Below are positions 45,524 to 54,374 of a stretch of DNA of 64,000 nt, in pieces. Where the stretch lies: contig CAVRMF010000011.1 in the NCBI GenBank assembly GCA_963721905.1, positions 62,001-126,000 on the forward strand, written 5' to 3'. The position numbers and the translations under genes were made by a program. The first letter of the stretch is position 1. Every line of letters begins with the position of its first letter. A model generated the notes under the pieces. The model saw only the letters and a program-made list of their open reading frames with translations. It was not told the origin of the DNA and ran no database searches. Origin of the DNA: Roseiarcus sp963721905 (GTDB taxonomy: Bacteria; Pseudomonadota; Alphaproteobacteria; Rhizobiales; Beijerinckiaceae).

Positions 45524-46987
45524 ATGCCGAAGATCCCCCCGGGAGTAGCTCCCCGGTTGCCGCAAATTGTGGTCCTGTTCGGCGCGACGGGCGATCTTTC
45601 GCAGCGCAAGCTGCTTCCGGGTCTCTTTCATCTCTCAGCGGCGGGATTTCTGCCTAATTTATTCATCATCGGCGTTTCGCTCGAAGACTTCGACGTCGAA
45701 GCGTTTCGGGCGCTCGCCCGGCAGGCGATCGAACGGAATCACAACCGCAGTCCGAGCATGCAAGGCTGGGAGGGCTTTGAGGCGGCGCTCGACTACGTGC
45801 CGATGTTAGCCGGCGCCGGCGCGCTCAAGGCGTCGGTGGATAAAGCAGCTCTGGCCTGCAATGGGGAAAGCAAGCTGGTTCATTACCTCAGCGTGCCGCC
45901 GAACGCCGCGCTGTCCGCGGTCCGCATGCTCGACGAAGCCGGCCTCGCCAAGGGCTCGCGCGTCATCATGGAGAAGCCGTTCGGCACGGATCTCGAAAGC
46001 GCGATCGCGCTCAATGCAAAGCTGCACGCCGTCTTCGGCGAAGACCAGATCTTCCGCATTGACCATTTCCTCGGCAAGGAGCCGGCGCAAAATATTCTTG
46101 CCTTCCGCTTCGCCAATGGCCTCTTCGAGCCGATCTGGAATCGCAATTTCATCGACCATGTCCAGATCGACGTGCCCGAGTCGCTGGACATCGGCAATCG
46201 CATCGCTTTTTACGAGCAGACCGGCGCTTATCGCGACATGGTTGTCACCCACCTCTTTCAGATCCTCGCCTTCATGGCGATGGAGCCGCCGACCTCGCTG
46301 GCGCCTAGACCAATCAGCGAAGAAAAGAACAAAGTGTTCCGCTCCCTGATGCCGATCGATCCGACTGAAGTCGTGCGCGGCCAGTTTATCGGCTATCGCA
46401 AGGAAAAGGGCGTCGACCCGGAATCCGACACCGAGACTTTCATCGCGCTCAAGTGCCGGATCGACAATTGGCGGTGGGCGGGCGTCCCGTTCTACCTTCG
46501 CACGGGCAAGCGCATGGCCGAGGGCCAGCGCATCATCTCGATCGCTTTCCGCGAGCCGCCGCGCAGCATGTTCCCCGAGGATTCCGGCATTAGCACCCAG
46601 GGTCCCGACCACCTCACTTTCGACCTCGCCGACCAGTCGAAAGTGTCCCTGTCCTTTTACGGCAAGCGGCCGGGCCCCGGTATGCGGCTTCTGAAGCAGA
46701 GCCTTCAGTTCGCGATGCACGAGACCGGTCTCGGCGGGGACGTGCTCGAGGCCTACGAGCGCCTGATCCTGGACGCCATGCGCGGCGACCACACGCTCTT
46801 CACCAGCGCCGACGGCATCGAACGGCTGTGGGACGTTTCGACCCGGCTCCTCAACAGCCCGCCGGCAGTCCGGAGCTACTCGCCCGGCTCCTGGGGCCCG
46901 CAGTCGATCTACCAATTGGTCGCGCCTCACGCCTGGCGGCTGCCGTTCGAGCGCGCCTGGCGCGATCCCAATCCTCTCGGCGCCTAA
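45524..46987 (+). CDS. zwf: Glucose-6-phosphate 1-dehydrogenase
   Basis: The 487-residue enzyme oxidises glucose 6-phosphate with NAD(P) at the entry of the pentose phosphate and Entner-Doudoroff pathways. The cofactor loop VVLFGATGDLSQRKLLPGL is near residue 17, the active site RIDHFLGKEPAQN near 177 carries the catalytic DH pair, and EKPFGTDL precedes it. pgl and edd, often adjacent, are not here. The gene stands alone with a downstream acetyltransferase. Confidence 0.96.
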   Translation: MPKIPPGVAPRLPQIVVLFGATGDLSQRKLLPGLFHLSAAGFLPNLFIIGVSLEDFDVEAFRALARQAIERNHNRSPSMQGWEGFEAALDYVPMLAGAGALKASVDKAALACNGESKLVHYLSVPPNAALSAVRMLDEAGLAKGSRVIMEKPFGTDLESAIALNAKLHAVFGEDQIFRIDHFLGKEPAQNILAFRFANGLFEPIWNRNFIDHVQIDVPESLDIGNRIAFYEQTGAYRDMVVTHLFQILAFMAMEPPTSLAPRPISEEKNKVFRSLMPIDPTEVVRGQFIGYRKEKGVDPESDTETFIALKCRIDNWRWAGVPFYLRTGKRMAEGQRIISIAFREPPRSMFPEDSGISTQGPDHLTFDLADQSKVSLSFYGKRPGPGMRLLKQSLQFAMHETGLGGDVLEAYERLILDAMRGDHTLFTSADGIERLWDVSTRLLNSPPAVRSYSPGSWGPQSIYQLVAPHAWRLPFERAWRDPNPLGA

Positions 46988-47027
46988 AGCGTTTCCGCCC
47001 GCGCGGCGCGCATGCTAGAGCCGCGAG

Positions 47028-47525
47028 ATGTCCGACCTTCCTCTCGTCCTCGAATCCGAGACGCCCGACGACGCTGAAGCGATCGAACATCTCAACGAGC
47101 GGGTGTTCGGGCCCGGACGCTTCGCCCGCACCGCCTACCGCATCCGCGAGCGGGCCGATCCCGATCCGTCGCTGAGTTTCGTCGCGCGCGTCGGCACACT
47201 CATGGTCGGCGCCATCGCTATGACGCCGATCGTCATCGGCAAGGCAAAGGCGCTCCTACTCGGCCCGCTGATCGTCGAGCCGGTGTTTCGCAGCCAGGGC
47301 ATCGGCGAGGCCTTGGTGGCCCGGTCGCTCGAGGCGGCAAAAGCGCAGGGCTGCAAGCTCGTCATTCTAGTTGGCGACGAGCCCTATTACGCCCGGGTGG
47401 GGTTCCGACGCGTTCCGGCCGGCCGCATTGTCCTGCCTGGTCCCGTCGATCCCGCCCGCCTGCTCTATTGCGAGCTCGAGGCCGGGGCGCTCGAGGCGGC
47501 CCAGGGCGAGGCGCGCCCAGCCTGA
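47028..47525 (+). CDS. GNAT family N-acetyltransferase
   Basis: The 165-residue protein has the GNAT fold with the acetyl-CoA loop VEPVFRSQGIGEALVARSLE near residues 86-105 (R/Q-x-x-G-x-G/A) and LVGDEPYYARVGFRRV, which resembles the YhbS-type subgroup. The substrate is unknown. It follows zwf after 40 bases and may be co-transcribed. Confidence 0.88.
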   Translation: MSDLPLVLESETPDDAEAIEHLNERVFGPGRFARTAYRIRERADPDPSLSFVARVGTLMVGAIAMTPIVIGKAKALLLGPLIVEPVFRSQGIGEALVARSLEAAKAQGCKLVILVGDEPYYARVGFRRVPAGRIVLPGPVDPARLLYCELEAGALEAAQGEARPA

Positions 47526-47672
47526 ATGCGCAACGGATGTTTACATTGCGGCAAGAAAATATGTCTACCCGCCGCCATTCTGTCGTATTGCCGATTTCTC
47601 GAAAGAGTGGTCTTGTAGGGTGATTCGAGGGCGGCGGCGGAGAATAACCCCCTCGAACGCTGGGAGACGGGG

Positions 47673-48596
47673 GTGGATATCGTGGAGGTTCCGCCGGTTG
47701 GTCGGCGGATCGAGTGGCCGACAATCGCACTTGCGATCATCATTTATGGGTTGTGGTTCGGGACGACCTTTTTCTGGCGGCACTTGCCTTGGTGGGCGCT
47801 GGCGGCGCTTGGCGCCTGGACCATCGCCTGGCAGATGAACCTTCAGCATGAGGTGATCCACGGTCATCCGACGCCGAACCGCGTCGTCAACAAGGCGATT
47901 GGCGTTTGGCCACTCTCGTTGTGGCTGCCGTTCTCCACCTATCGGTCGACCCATCTCCGCCATCATCAGGACGCAAACCTGACCGATCCCTTCGAAGATC
48001 CGGAAAGCTATTATTGGACTATGGCGGGCTGGACAAACCTCGGCCCCGTCGGCCGGGCACTGGCGCGGGCGCAGTCGACCCTGCTCGGACGGATGGTCCT
48101 CGGTCCCGCCTGGTTGATAGCGCGCGGCGTCGGCCGCGAGCTCCACGACGCCTGGCGCGCCAAGCCCGGCGCGCGGACCGTTCTTCTTTGGCATCTCCTT
48201 CAGTGCGCGCCGGTGCTAGTCTGGACAATCGGCGTCTGCGGCATGCCGTTCTGGATCTATGTCGCCGCTTTCGTCTATCCTGGCATGAGCCTGGCGATGG
48301 TGCGCTCCTTCGCCGAGCACCGGGCATCGCCGCAGTCGAACGAACGCACCGCGATCGTCGAGAACGCGAAGATTCTCGGGCCGCTCTTCCTGTTCAACAA
48401 TCTGCACGCAGCCCACCACCTGCGCGGCGGACTGCCGTGGTATCAGATTCCCACCTTCTACCGTCTCAACCGGGCGGTCCTCATCGAACACAACGGCGGC
48501 CTCGTCTACAACTCCTACCTGGAGGTCGCGCGGCGATACCTTCTCAAGTCTCACGACAGCCCGCTCCACCCGGAATGGGGCCGCCTCGAGGCATGA
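47673..48596 (+). CDS. Fatty acid desaturase family protein
   Basis: The 307-residue integral membrane di-iron enzyme contains the three histidine boxes: HEVIHGH near residues 59-65, HLRHH near 92, and HAAHH near 247, plus four hydrophobic helices. It would introduce a double bond or hydroxylate a lipid chain. The start is GTG at 47,673. Its stop overlaps the ATG of the next gene (ATGA at 48,593-48,596), so translation is coupled to the PhnD-like protein. Confidence 0.88.
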   Translation: MDIVEVPPVGRRIEWPTIALAIIIYGLWFGTTFFWRHLPWWALAALGAWTIAWQMNLQHEVIHGHPTPNRVVNKAIGVWPLSLWLPFSTYRSTHLRHHQDANLTDPFEDPESYYWTMAGWTNLGPVGRALARAQSTLLGRMVLGPAWLIARGVGRELHDAWRAKPGARTVLLWHLLQCAPVLVWTIGVCGMPFWIYVAAFVYPGMSLAMVRSFAEHRASPQSNERTAIVENAKILGPLFLFNNLHAAHHLRGGLPWYQIPTFYRLNRAVLIEHNGGLVYNSYLEVARRYLLKSHDSPLHPEWGRLEA

Positions 48597-49408
48597 TCGC
48601 CGGCGCCCTGATCGCGGCGCTGCCGATGTACGACGATCAGGGGACAGCGGCGGCGAACGACGCGATTTGGGCGGCGATCGCCGCGTCCTTGCGCCAGCGA
48701 GGCTTTCCAGCGCCCGCAAAGCTGACGCGCGGCGGCGATCTCGACGCGCAATGGCGGAGCCCAAGCCTCGTTTTCGGCCAGACCTGCGGCTATCCCTATG
48801 TGAGGGACCTGCGGGACGACGTGAGACTGATCGCGACGCCGGAATATGCGTTTCCTGGCTGCGAGGGCATAGACCATCGAAGCTTTCTGGTGCGAAGAGC
48901 GCGCGACCCTCGCACGAGGCTCGCGGCCTTTCGCGGCGGCGTCGCCGCAATCAACGCCCCCGACAGCAACAGCGGCATGAATCTGTTTCGCGCGACGATC
49001 GCGTCGATCGCGGAGAGGCGCGCGTTCTTCGGTGCGGTGGTCACAACGGGCTCGCATCGAGCGAGCCTCGAAGCGGTCGCCGGCGGACGCGCCGACCTCG
49101 CCGCCATCGACTGCGTCAGCTTCGCGCTGATGAAACGGCTCCGCCCCGGCCTCGTCGAGAGCGTCATGGTCATCGCCGAGAGCCCGCTCTCGCCCGGCCT
49201 GCCCTTCATCATGAGCGCCCACCTGCCGGAGGCGACGCTCGTATCGGCGCGCGAAGCGCTGTTCGACGTTTTGGCGGATCCCGATCTCGCCGACGCGCGC
49301 GCCGCGCTCGGTCTCAAGGGCGCGCGTTTGACGACGCCTGCCGACTACGAGCGGATCCTTAAGATCGAGCGCGACGCGGCGGCGATGGGATACGCGGGGC
49401 TGGCTTGA
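48593..49408 (+). CDS. PhnD-like substrate-binding protein without signal peptide
   Basis: A 271-residue protein of the phosphate/phosphite/phosphonate-binding (PhnD-like) type II fold: ALIAALPMYDDQGTAAANDAIW at the N-terminus, LVFGQTCGYPYV, AAINAPDSNSGMNLFRATIA, TTGSHRASLEAVAGGRADLA and AIDCVSFALM. It begins directly with the folded domain and has no signal peptide or lipobox, so it is predicted cytoplasmic. No phn permease or ATPase is near. It is translationally coupled to the desaturase gene. The longer open frame from 47,906 is chance. Ligand unknown. Confidence 0.82.
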   Translation: MIAGALIAALPMYDDQGTAAANDAIWAAIAASLRQRGFPAPAKLTRGGDLDAQWRSPSLVFGQTCGYPYVRDLRDDVRLIATPEYAFPGCEGIDHRSFLVRRARDPRTRLAAFRGGVAAINAPDSNSGMNLFRATIASIAERRAFFGAVVTTGSHRASLEAVAGGRADLAAIDCVSFALMKRLRPGLVESVMVIAESPLSPGLPFIMSAHLPEATLVSAREALFDVLADPDLADARAALGLKGARLTTPADYERILKIERDAAAMGYAGLA

Positions 49409-49413
49409 GCCGA

Positions 49414-49872
49414 TCAAACCCGCCCCGTTCTCAAAGCCCTCAAGGTCATGGCCAGCACCGCCTCGAAACAGCTGGCGACGGCGCTCGCCGAGGCGTCGCT
49501 GTCGAGCCGCAGCGCCACCGGATGGATGAACCGATGGGCCCCGTCGAAGATCAGCGACGTCGCGCGTCGCCGGTCGGTCATCGCGAAGGCGCCCGAAGAG
49601 ACGCCTTCCTCCAGCACCCTTTGGATCTCCGACTGCACCCGCGCGCGGTGTTTGCGCGCGCTCGATCGGTCCTTGACGAGCGCCTCGATCAGGAGATCGA
49701 ACAGCGCCGGATCGTCGTCGAGCTTGCCGCGATAGTCGCGGTGAATGGCGATCAGCATGCGTTCGAGCTTGTCGTGCGCCGGATCGGCGCCGTCTGCGGC
49801 CTCGCGCAAGCGGGCTTCAAGCGGCCTCAGCACGCTCGCAATGACCTCGTCCAGGAGCGCCGTCTTCGACGG
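49414..49872 (-). pseudogene. TetR/AcrR regulator, 5'-truncated remnant
   Basis: The remaining coding sequence starts in the middle of the fold with PSKTALLDEVIASVLRPLEA, the sequence that normally follows the YxHFPSK end of the helix-turn-helix, and continues through a full C-terminal ligand domain (LDDDPALFDLLIEAL, SLIFDGAHRFIHPVAL). The helix-turn-helix, about 45-50 residues, is absent; homology begins directly after the zapE stop codon. A GTG at 49,833 could start a 139-residue fragment without DNA-binding ability. Confidence 0.75.
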
Positions 49873-49879
49873 TCGGCAT

Positions 49880-51051
49880 TCAGGTCTCGGCGATGCCGCC
49901 GAGATCGCCCGACTGCGATCCGGTCTCGCGGCCGTGCGGCAGCGCGAGATAGTCGGCCGAGCGCATCTCGAAGAGGCGCGAGGCGGCGCGCGCGAATTCG
50001 AACGCTTCTGCGCCGTCGGCGCCGGTGAACAGCCCCTCAGGCTCGGCGGCCGCCGACACGACGAGCTTCACCCGCATGTCGTAGAGCGCGTCGACGAGAG
50101 TGATGAAGCGCCTGGCCTCGTTGCGTTCGCTTACGGACATGACCGGGATGCGATCGATAAGCAGGGTGTGGAATTTGTCGGCGATTTCGAGATAGTCGGC
50201 CGAGCCGAGGGGCGCCGGCAGAGCTGATCGAAGTCGAACCGCGCAACGCCGCCGGCCGCCTGCGGCACGTCGAGACGGCGGCCGAGCAGTTCAATTTCGA
50301 CCGGCTCGCCGCGCTCACGGCCGGTCAGCGCGAGGAACGCGGCGTCGAGCGCGCCGTCGGCCTTGGGCCCGAGCGGCGTATAATAGACCGGCGCGCGGAC
50401 CAGCTTTTCCAGCCGGTAGTCGGTCCGCGCGTCGAGTTGGACGATGTCGAGACGCTCGCGCAGGAGCGCCAAGAACGGCAGGAAGAGCGCGCGATTGAGC
50501 CCGTCCTTGTAGAGATAGTCCGGCGCCACGTTCGATGTGGCGACGACGACGACGCCGGCCTCGAACAGCGCCGTGAACAGTCTGCCCAGGATCATCGCGT
50601 CGGCGATGTCGCGCACCGCGAACTCGTCGAAGCAGAGGAGCGAGGCCTCCCGCGCGAGCTCGGCGGCGACCGGAGCGATCGGGTCTTCGCCCTCGACCTC
50701 GCCCCTCTTGCGCGCTTGCCTCCATCGATGCAGGCGGGCGTGCACGTCGGCCATGAAGCCGTGGAAATGCGCGCGCCGCTTGGCGTCGAGGTCGATGGCG
50801 TTGAAGAAGAGGTCCATCAGCATCGTCTTGCCGCGCCCGACCGCGCCGTAGACGTAAAGCCCGCGCGGCGCCTCGACCGGCTTCAGGCCAATGAACCGGG
50901 CAAAGGCGTTAGTCCGCGAATCCTCCGCGCGATAGCCGTTGAGCCTGACGCGCAGCGCCTCGAGCCTGTCGGCAAGGCGCGCCTGGGCGGGGTCGTATTC
51001 AAAGCGGTGATCGTGGACGAGCGCGCGGTATCGCTCCGGGATCGTCATCAT
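49880..51051 (-). pseudogene. zapE: Cell division ATPase ZapE (AFG1-like), frameshifted
   Basis: The N-terminal part has Walker A GAVGRGKTMLM (residues 68-78), Walker B LLCFDEFAVRD and VVATSNVAPDYLYKDGLNR, all typical of ZapE/AFG1 ATPases. At FDFDQLC the frame shifts: the conserved continuation APLGSADYLEIADKFHTLL, MSVSERNEARRFITLVDALYD and the C-terminus lie in another frame ending at 49,880. Adding one G to CGGCG near 50,211-50,218 restores a single protein of about 390 residues. As read, the first frame ends at 50,131 after 306 residues. Confidence 0.8.
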
Positions 51052-51055
51052 GACA

Positions 51056-51149
51056 AAGTCGTCATCGCGAGGAGCGCAAGCGACGATGCAATCCAGAGGC
51101 CGTAGGGCGACTGTTGCCCTGAATAGCTCTGCTTCCCTCGCAACGACGG
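51056..51149. repeat. Interspersed palindromic repeat (GTCATCGCGAGGAGCG type)
   Basis: The zapE-polA gap is filled with an element having inverted outer arms (CGTCATCGCGAG and CTCGCAACGACG) and inner CCAGAG/CTCTG arms. It is of the same general class as the repeat at 1900-1979 and is non-coding. Confidence 0.7.
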
Positions 51150-51176
51150 GTGAAGGAACAGAGACGTCTCGACACG

Positions 51177-54100
51177 CTAATGCGCCTCCTCCCAGTTCTG
51201 GGCGGCGCGCGCCTCGACCTGCAGCGGGACATGCAGCCGGACCGCCGGCTCCGGCGCATCGACCATCACCTTCGCCACCACCGGCAGCGTCGCCTCGACC
51301 TCCTCGTCGGGCGCCTCGAACACGAGTTCGTCATGCACCGTGAGGAGCATCCGTGCGCTCAAGCCGGCGCGCGCCAGCGCATCGTCGATGCGCGCCATGG
51401 CGCGGCGGATAATGTCGGCGGCCGAACCCTGGAGCGGCGCGTTGATCGCCGCGCGCTCGTTGAAGGCGCGCTCGGAAACATTGGAGGCGTTGATGCGCGG
51501 ATAGTGGCACTTGCGGCCGAAGATCGTCGTCACATAGCCCTTGGCGCGCGCCGTCGACTTGGTTGCGTCCATGTAGGCGCGGATGCCCGGAAAGCGCTCG
51601 AAATATTTTCGGATATAGTCGCCCGCCTCCTCGCGCGGGATGCCGAGCTGGTTGGCGAGGCCGAAGGCCGAGATGCCGTAGATGATGCCGAAGTTGATCG
51701 CCTTGGCGCGGCGCCGGATCTCGCCCGGCATGCCCGCGATCGGAACGCCGAACATTTCGGACGCCGTCATGGCGTGAATGTCGAGCTTTTCCGCGAAGGC
51801 TTTTTTCAGCGCCGGAATGTCGGCGACATGGGCGAGAAGGCGGAGCTCGATCTGGCTGTAGTCGGCCGAGATCAGCTTGTGGCCGGGCGGAGCCACGAAA
51901 GCGCGGCGGATCTTGCGGCCTTCCTCAGTGCGGACCGGGATATTCTGCAGATTGGGCTCCGATGACGACAGCCGCCCGGTCGTCGTGGCGCCGAGTGCGT
52001 AAGACGTATGCACCCGGCCGGTCGAGCGATTGACGAAGCCCGGCAGCGCGTCGGCATAGGTCGATTTGAGTTTCGCGACCTGGCGCCATTCGAGAATCCG
52101 CGCCGGCAATTCGTGGCCCTCTTCGGCGAGGTCTTCGAGCACGCTGGCCGTCGTCGACCACGCGCCGGTCGCCGTCCGTTTACCGCCGGGCAGCCCCATC
52201 TTGCCGAACAGAATGTCGCCGAGCTGCTTTGGCGAGCCGGGATTGAACGGCGCGCCGACCATTTTCGCGATCTCGTCCTCGAGCCGCGCCATGGTCTGGG
52301 AGAAATCGCCGGCGAGCCTCGACAACATATTTCGGTCGATGGCGACGCCGCGCCGCTCCATCCGCGCCAGCACGGGGACGAGCGGCCGCTCGAGCGTCTC
52401 GTAGACCGTCGCCACCTGCTCGGCGGCGAGGCGCGGCTTCAACGCACGCCAGAGGCGCATGATCACATCGGCGTTCTCGGCCGCATATTCCGTCGCCTTG
52501 TCGAGCGCGACGCGCGCAAAACCGACAAAGTTGCGGCCCGACCCCGCCACTTCGCTGAGCCCGATCGGCTTGTGGCCAAGACATTTCTCCGCCAGTTCGT
52601 CCATGCCGTGGACGCCCGCCAGACCTCCGTCGAGCGCATAGGAAATGAGCATCGTGTCGTCGACCGGCGCGACGGTCACGCCGCGGTGCGCGAACACCTG
52701 CACGCCGAACTTCACGTCGTGGCCGACCTTGAGGACGCCGGGCGCCTCGATCAGCGGCTTTAAGAGGCCAATCGCGTCCTCCTCGCGGATCTGATCCGGC
52801 ACGAGGCCGCCGCCGTCGAAGAGGTCGTCCGCGCCTATGCGATGGCCGATCGGAACGTAGCAGGCTTCCCCGGGAGCGATCGCCAGCGAAACGCCGATAA
52901 GGTCAGCCTGCAACGGGTCAAACGAAGATGTCTGCGCATCGAAAGCGACATGGCCGGCGTCGTGAGCGCGGACGATCCAGGCGCGAAGCTCATCGAGGGT
53001 TCGCATCGTCTTGTACGCCGTCCGGTCGATGGGCGCCTTTGCTTCGCTCGCTCGCGTCCGCACGAGATCCGCAGGCGTTGCCGCGCCGGGCGCAGCGGAC
53101 GGCGCAGCAGGGGAAGGCGAAGGCGACGCGGCCGCCGCCTCCTGCTCCCGCGCCAGCGCCGCCTCGCCTTCGCGGCCCTGCCACCCGGCCGGGCCGACGA
53201 AGCGCGGGTCGGGCTCGATCGCCGAGATGTCGACAGCGCAGATTTCGCCGACCCGGCGGGTGATCGTGGTGAGCTCCATCGCCTTGAAGAAGGCGACGAG
53301 CTCCTTGCCGTCGAGCTTCGGCAGGGCGAGCTCGTCGAGCTGCGTCTCGACGGCGACGTCGCGGTCGAGCGTCACCAGTCGCTTCGAAATCCGGATGCGG
53401 TCGACGTTTTCCGGACTGGTCAGCGCTTCGCGGCGCTTCGGCTGCTTGACCTCGCCGGCGCGGGCGAGCAACGTCTCGAGGTCGCCGTAAGCATTTATGA
53501 GTTCCGCCGCCGTCTTGACGCCGATGCCGGGCGCGCCCGGAACGTTGTCCGTCGAATCGCCGGCCAGCGCCTGAACGTCGATCACCTTGTCGGGTCCCAC
53601 GCCGAAATAGTCCATCACTTCGGCGGCGCCGATCTTCCGCTCCTCGCGAGAGCCTTTCGCGCCCGCTTCGCCCGACGCCGGATCGTACATGGATACGCCA
53701 GGCTCGATGAGCTGCATGAGGTCCTTGTCGGCGGAGATAATCAGCACGTCAGCGCCCCTCTCGCGCGCCTGACGAGCATAGGTCGCGATGAGGTCGTCCG
53801 CTTCGTATCGTCCCTGCTCGATCGGGACCATACCGAAGGCGCGCACGGTTGCGCGCATAAGCGGGAACTGAGGGACTAGATCGTCGGGAGGGTCCTTTCG
53901 TTGGCTCTTGTAAGCCGGGTACATATCGCGGCGAAACGAGTTCTCCGTCTTGTCAAAGATCATCGCGAGATGCGTCGGCTTGATCCCGGCGGCGCCGTCG
54001 CGGACAAATTGCAGCAGCTTGGTCGAAAACAGCCGGACGGCGCCGATCGGAAGGCGGTCCGAACGGTAATTGTATTTCTGATCCTGCCGGATCGACTGGT

Positions 54101-54182
54101 AATAGGCGCGGAAGATGAAGGACGAGCCGTCGACGAGAAAGACGTGGTCGCCGGGGCCGACCGGACGGTGGGGCTGGGTCAT
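51177..54182 (-). CDS. polA: DNA polymerase I, proofreading site apparently inactivated
   Basis: A 1001-residue PolA. The 5' nuclease domain (residues 1-about 300) keeps its acidic ligands (FLVDGSSFIFRAYY, MIFDKTENSFRRDMYPAYKS, EADDLIATYA, ISADKDLMQLI). A proline/alanine-rich linker (about 345-385) follows. In the 3'-5' exonuclease domain three of four metal ligands are changed relative to E. coli Klenow D355/E357/D424/D501: D415 is kept, but Q417, G493 and N570 replace E, D and D. The polymerase domain is complete (SADYSQIELRLLAHV, RRAKAINFGIIYGISAFGLA, VHDELVFEA). Repair and Okazaki processing should work without proofreading. Confidence 0.95.
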   Translation of the reverse strand: MTQPHRPVGPGDHVFLVDGSSFIFRAYYQSIRQDQKYNYRSDRLPIGAVRLFSTKLLQFVRDGAAGIKPTHLAMIFDKTENSFRRDMYPAYKSQRKDPPDDLVPQFPLMRATVRAFGMVPIEQGRYEADDLIATYARQARERGADVLIISADKDLMQLIEPGVSMYDPASGEAGAKGSREERKIGAAEVMDYFGVGPDKVIDVQALAGDSTDNVPGAPGIGVKTAAELINAYGDLETLLARAGEVKQPKRREALTSPENVDRIRISKRLVTLDRDVAVETQLDELALPKLDGKELVAFFKAMELTTITRRVGEICAVDISAIEPDPRFVGPAGWQGREGEAALAREQEAAAASPSPSPAAPSAAPGAATPADLVRTRASEAKAPIDRTAYKTMRTLDELRAWIVRAHDAGHVAFDAQTSSFDPLQADLIGVSLAIAPGEACYVPIGHRIGADDLFDGGGLVPDQIREEDAIGLLKPLIEAPGVLKVGHDVKFGVQVFAHRGVTVAPVDDTMLISYALDGGLAGVHGMDELAEKCLGHKPIGLSEVAGSGRNFVGFARVALDKATEYAAENADVIMRLWRALKPRLAAEQVATVYETLERPLVPVLARMERRGVAIDRNMLSRLAGDFSQTMARLEDEIAKMVGAPFNPGSPKQLGDILFGKMGLPGGKRTATGAWSTTASVLEDLAEEGHELPARILEWRQVAKLKSTYADALPGFVNRSTGRVHTSYALGATTTGRLSSSEPNLQNIPVRTEEGRKIRRAFVAPPGHKLISADYSQIELRLLAHVADIPALKKAFAEKLDIHAMTASEMFGVPIAGMPGEIRRRAKAINFGIIYGISAFGLANQLGIPREEAGDYIRKYFERFPGIRAYMDATKSTARAKGYVTTIFGRKCHYPRINASNVSERAFNERAAINAPLQGSAADIIRRAMARIDDALARAGLSARMLLTVHDELVFEAPDEEVEATLPVVAKVMVDAPEPAVRLHVPLQVEARAAQNWEEAH

Positions 54183-54374
54183 GGGCGTGAAGATAGGCGA
54201 TCGAGTGAGCGGGCGCCATTGGCCCAGGGGAGGGCGGCGAACGAAACCATTTGATGACGCGGCGCCAATATCATAGGCAGTCCATTCATCGTCCAGTCAT
54301 CGGCGAGGGCGCATGAAGGGGCGGCGACGGCGCCGGCCGCTCCGGCCGGCGAGGTTTGGCGGCGAGGCGGTTTG

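Noticed and set aside
49414..49833. A complete short regulator starting at GTG 49,833
   Set aside because: The frame continues upstream with TetR-like residues (PSKTALLDEVIAS), so the fragment is a truncated TetR, not a full small protein.
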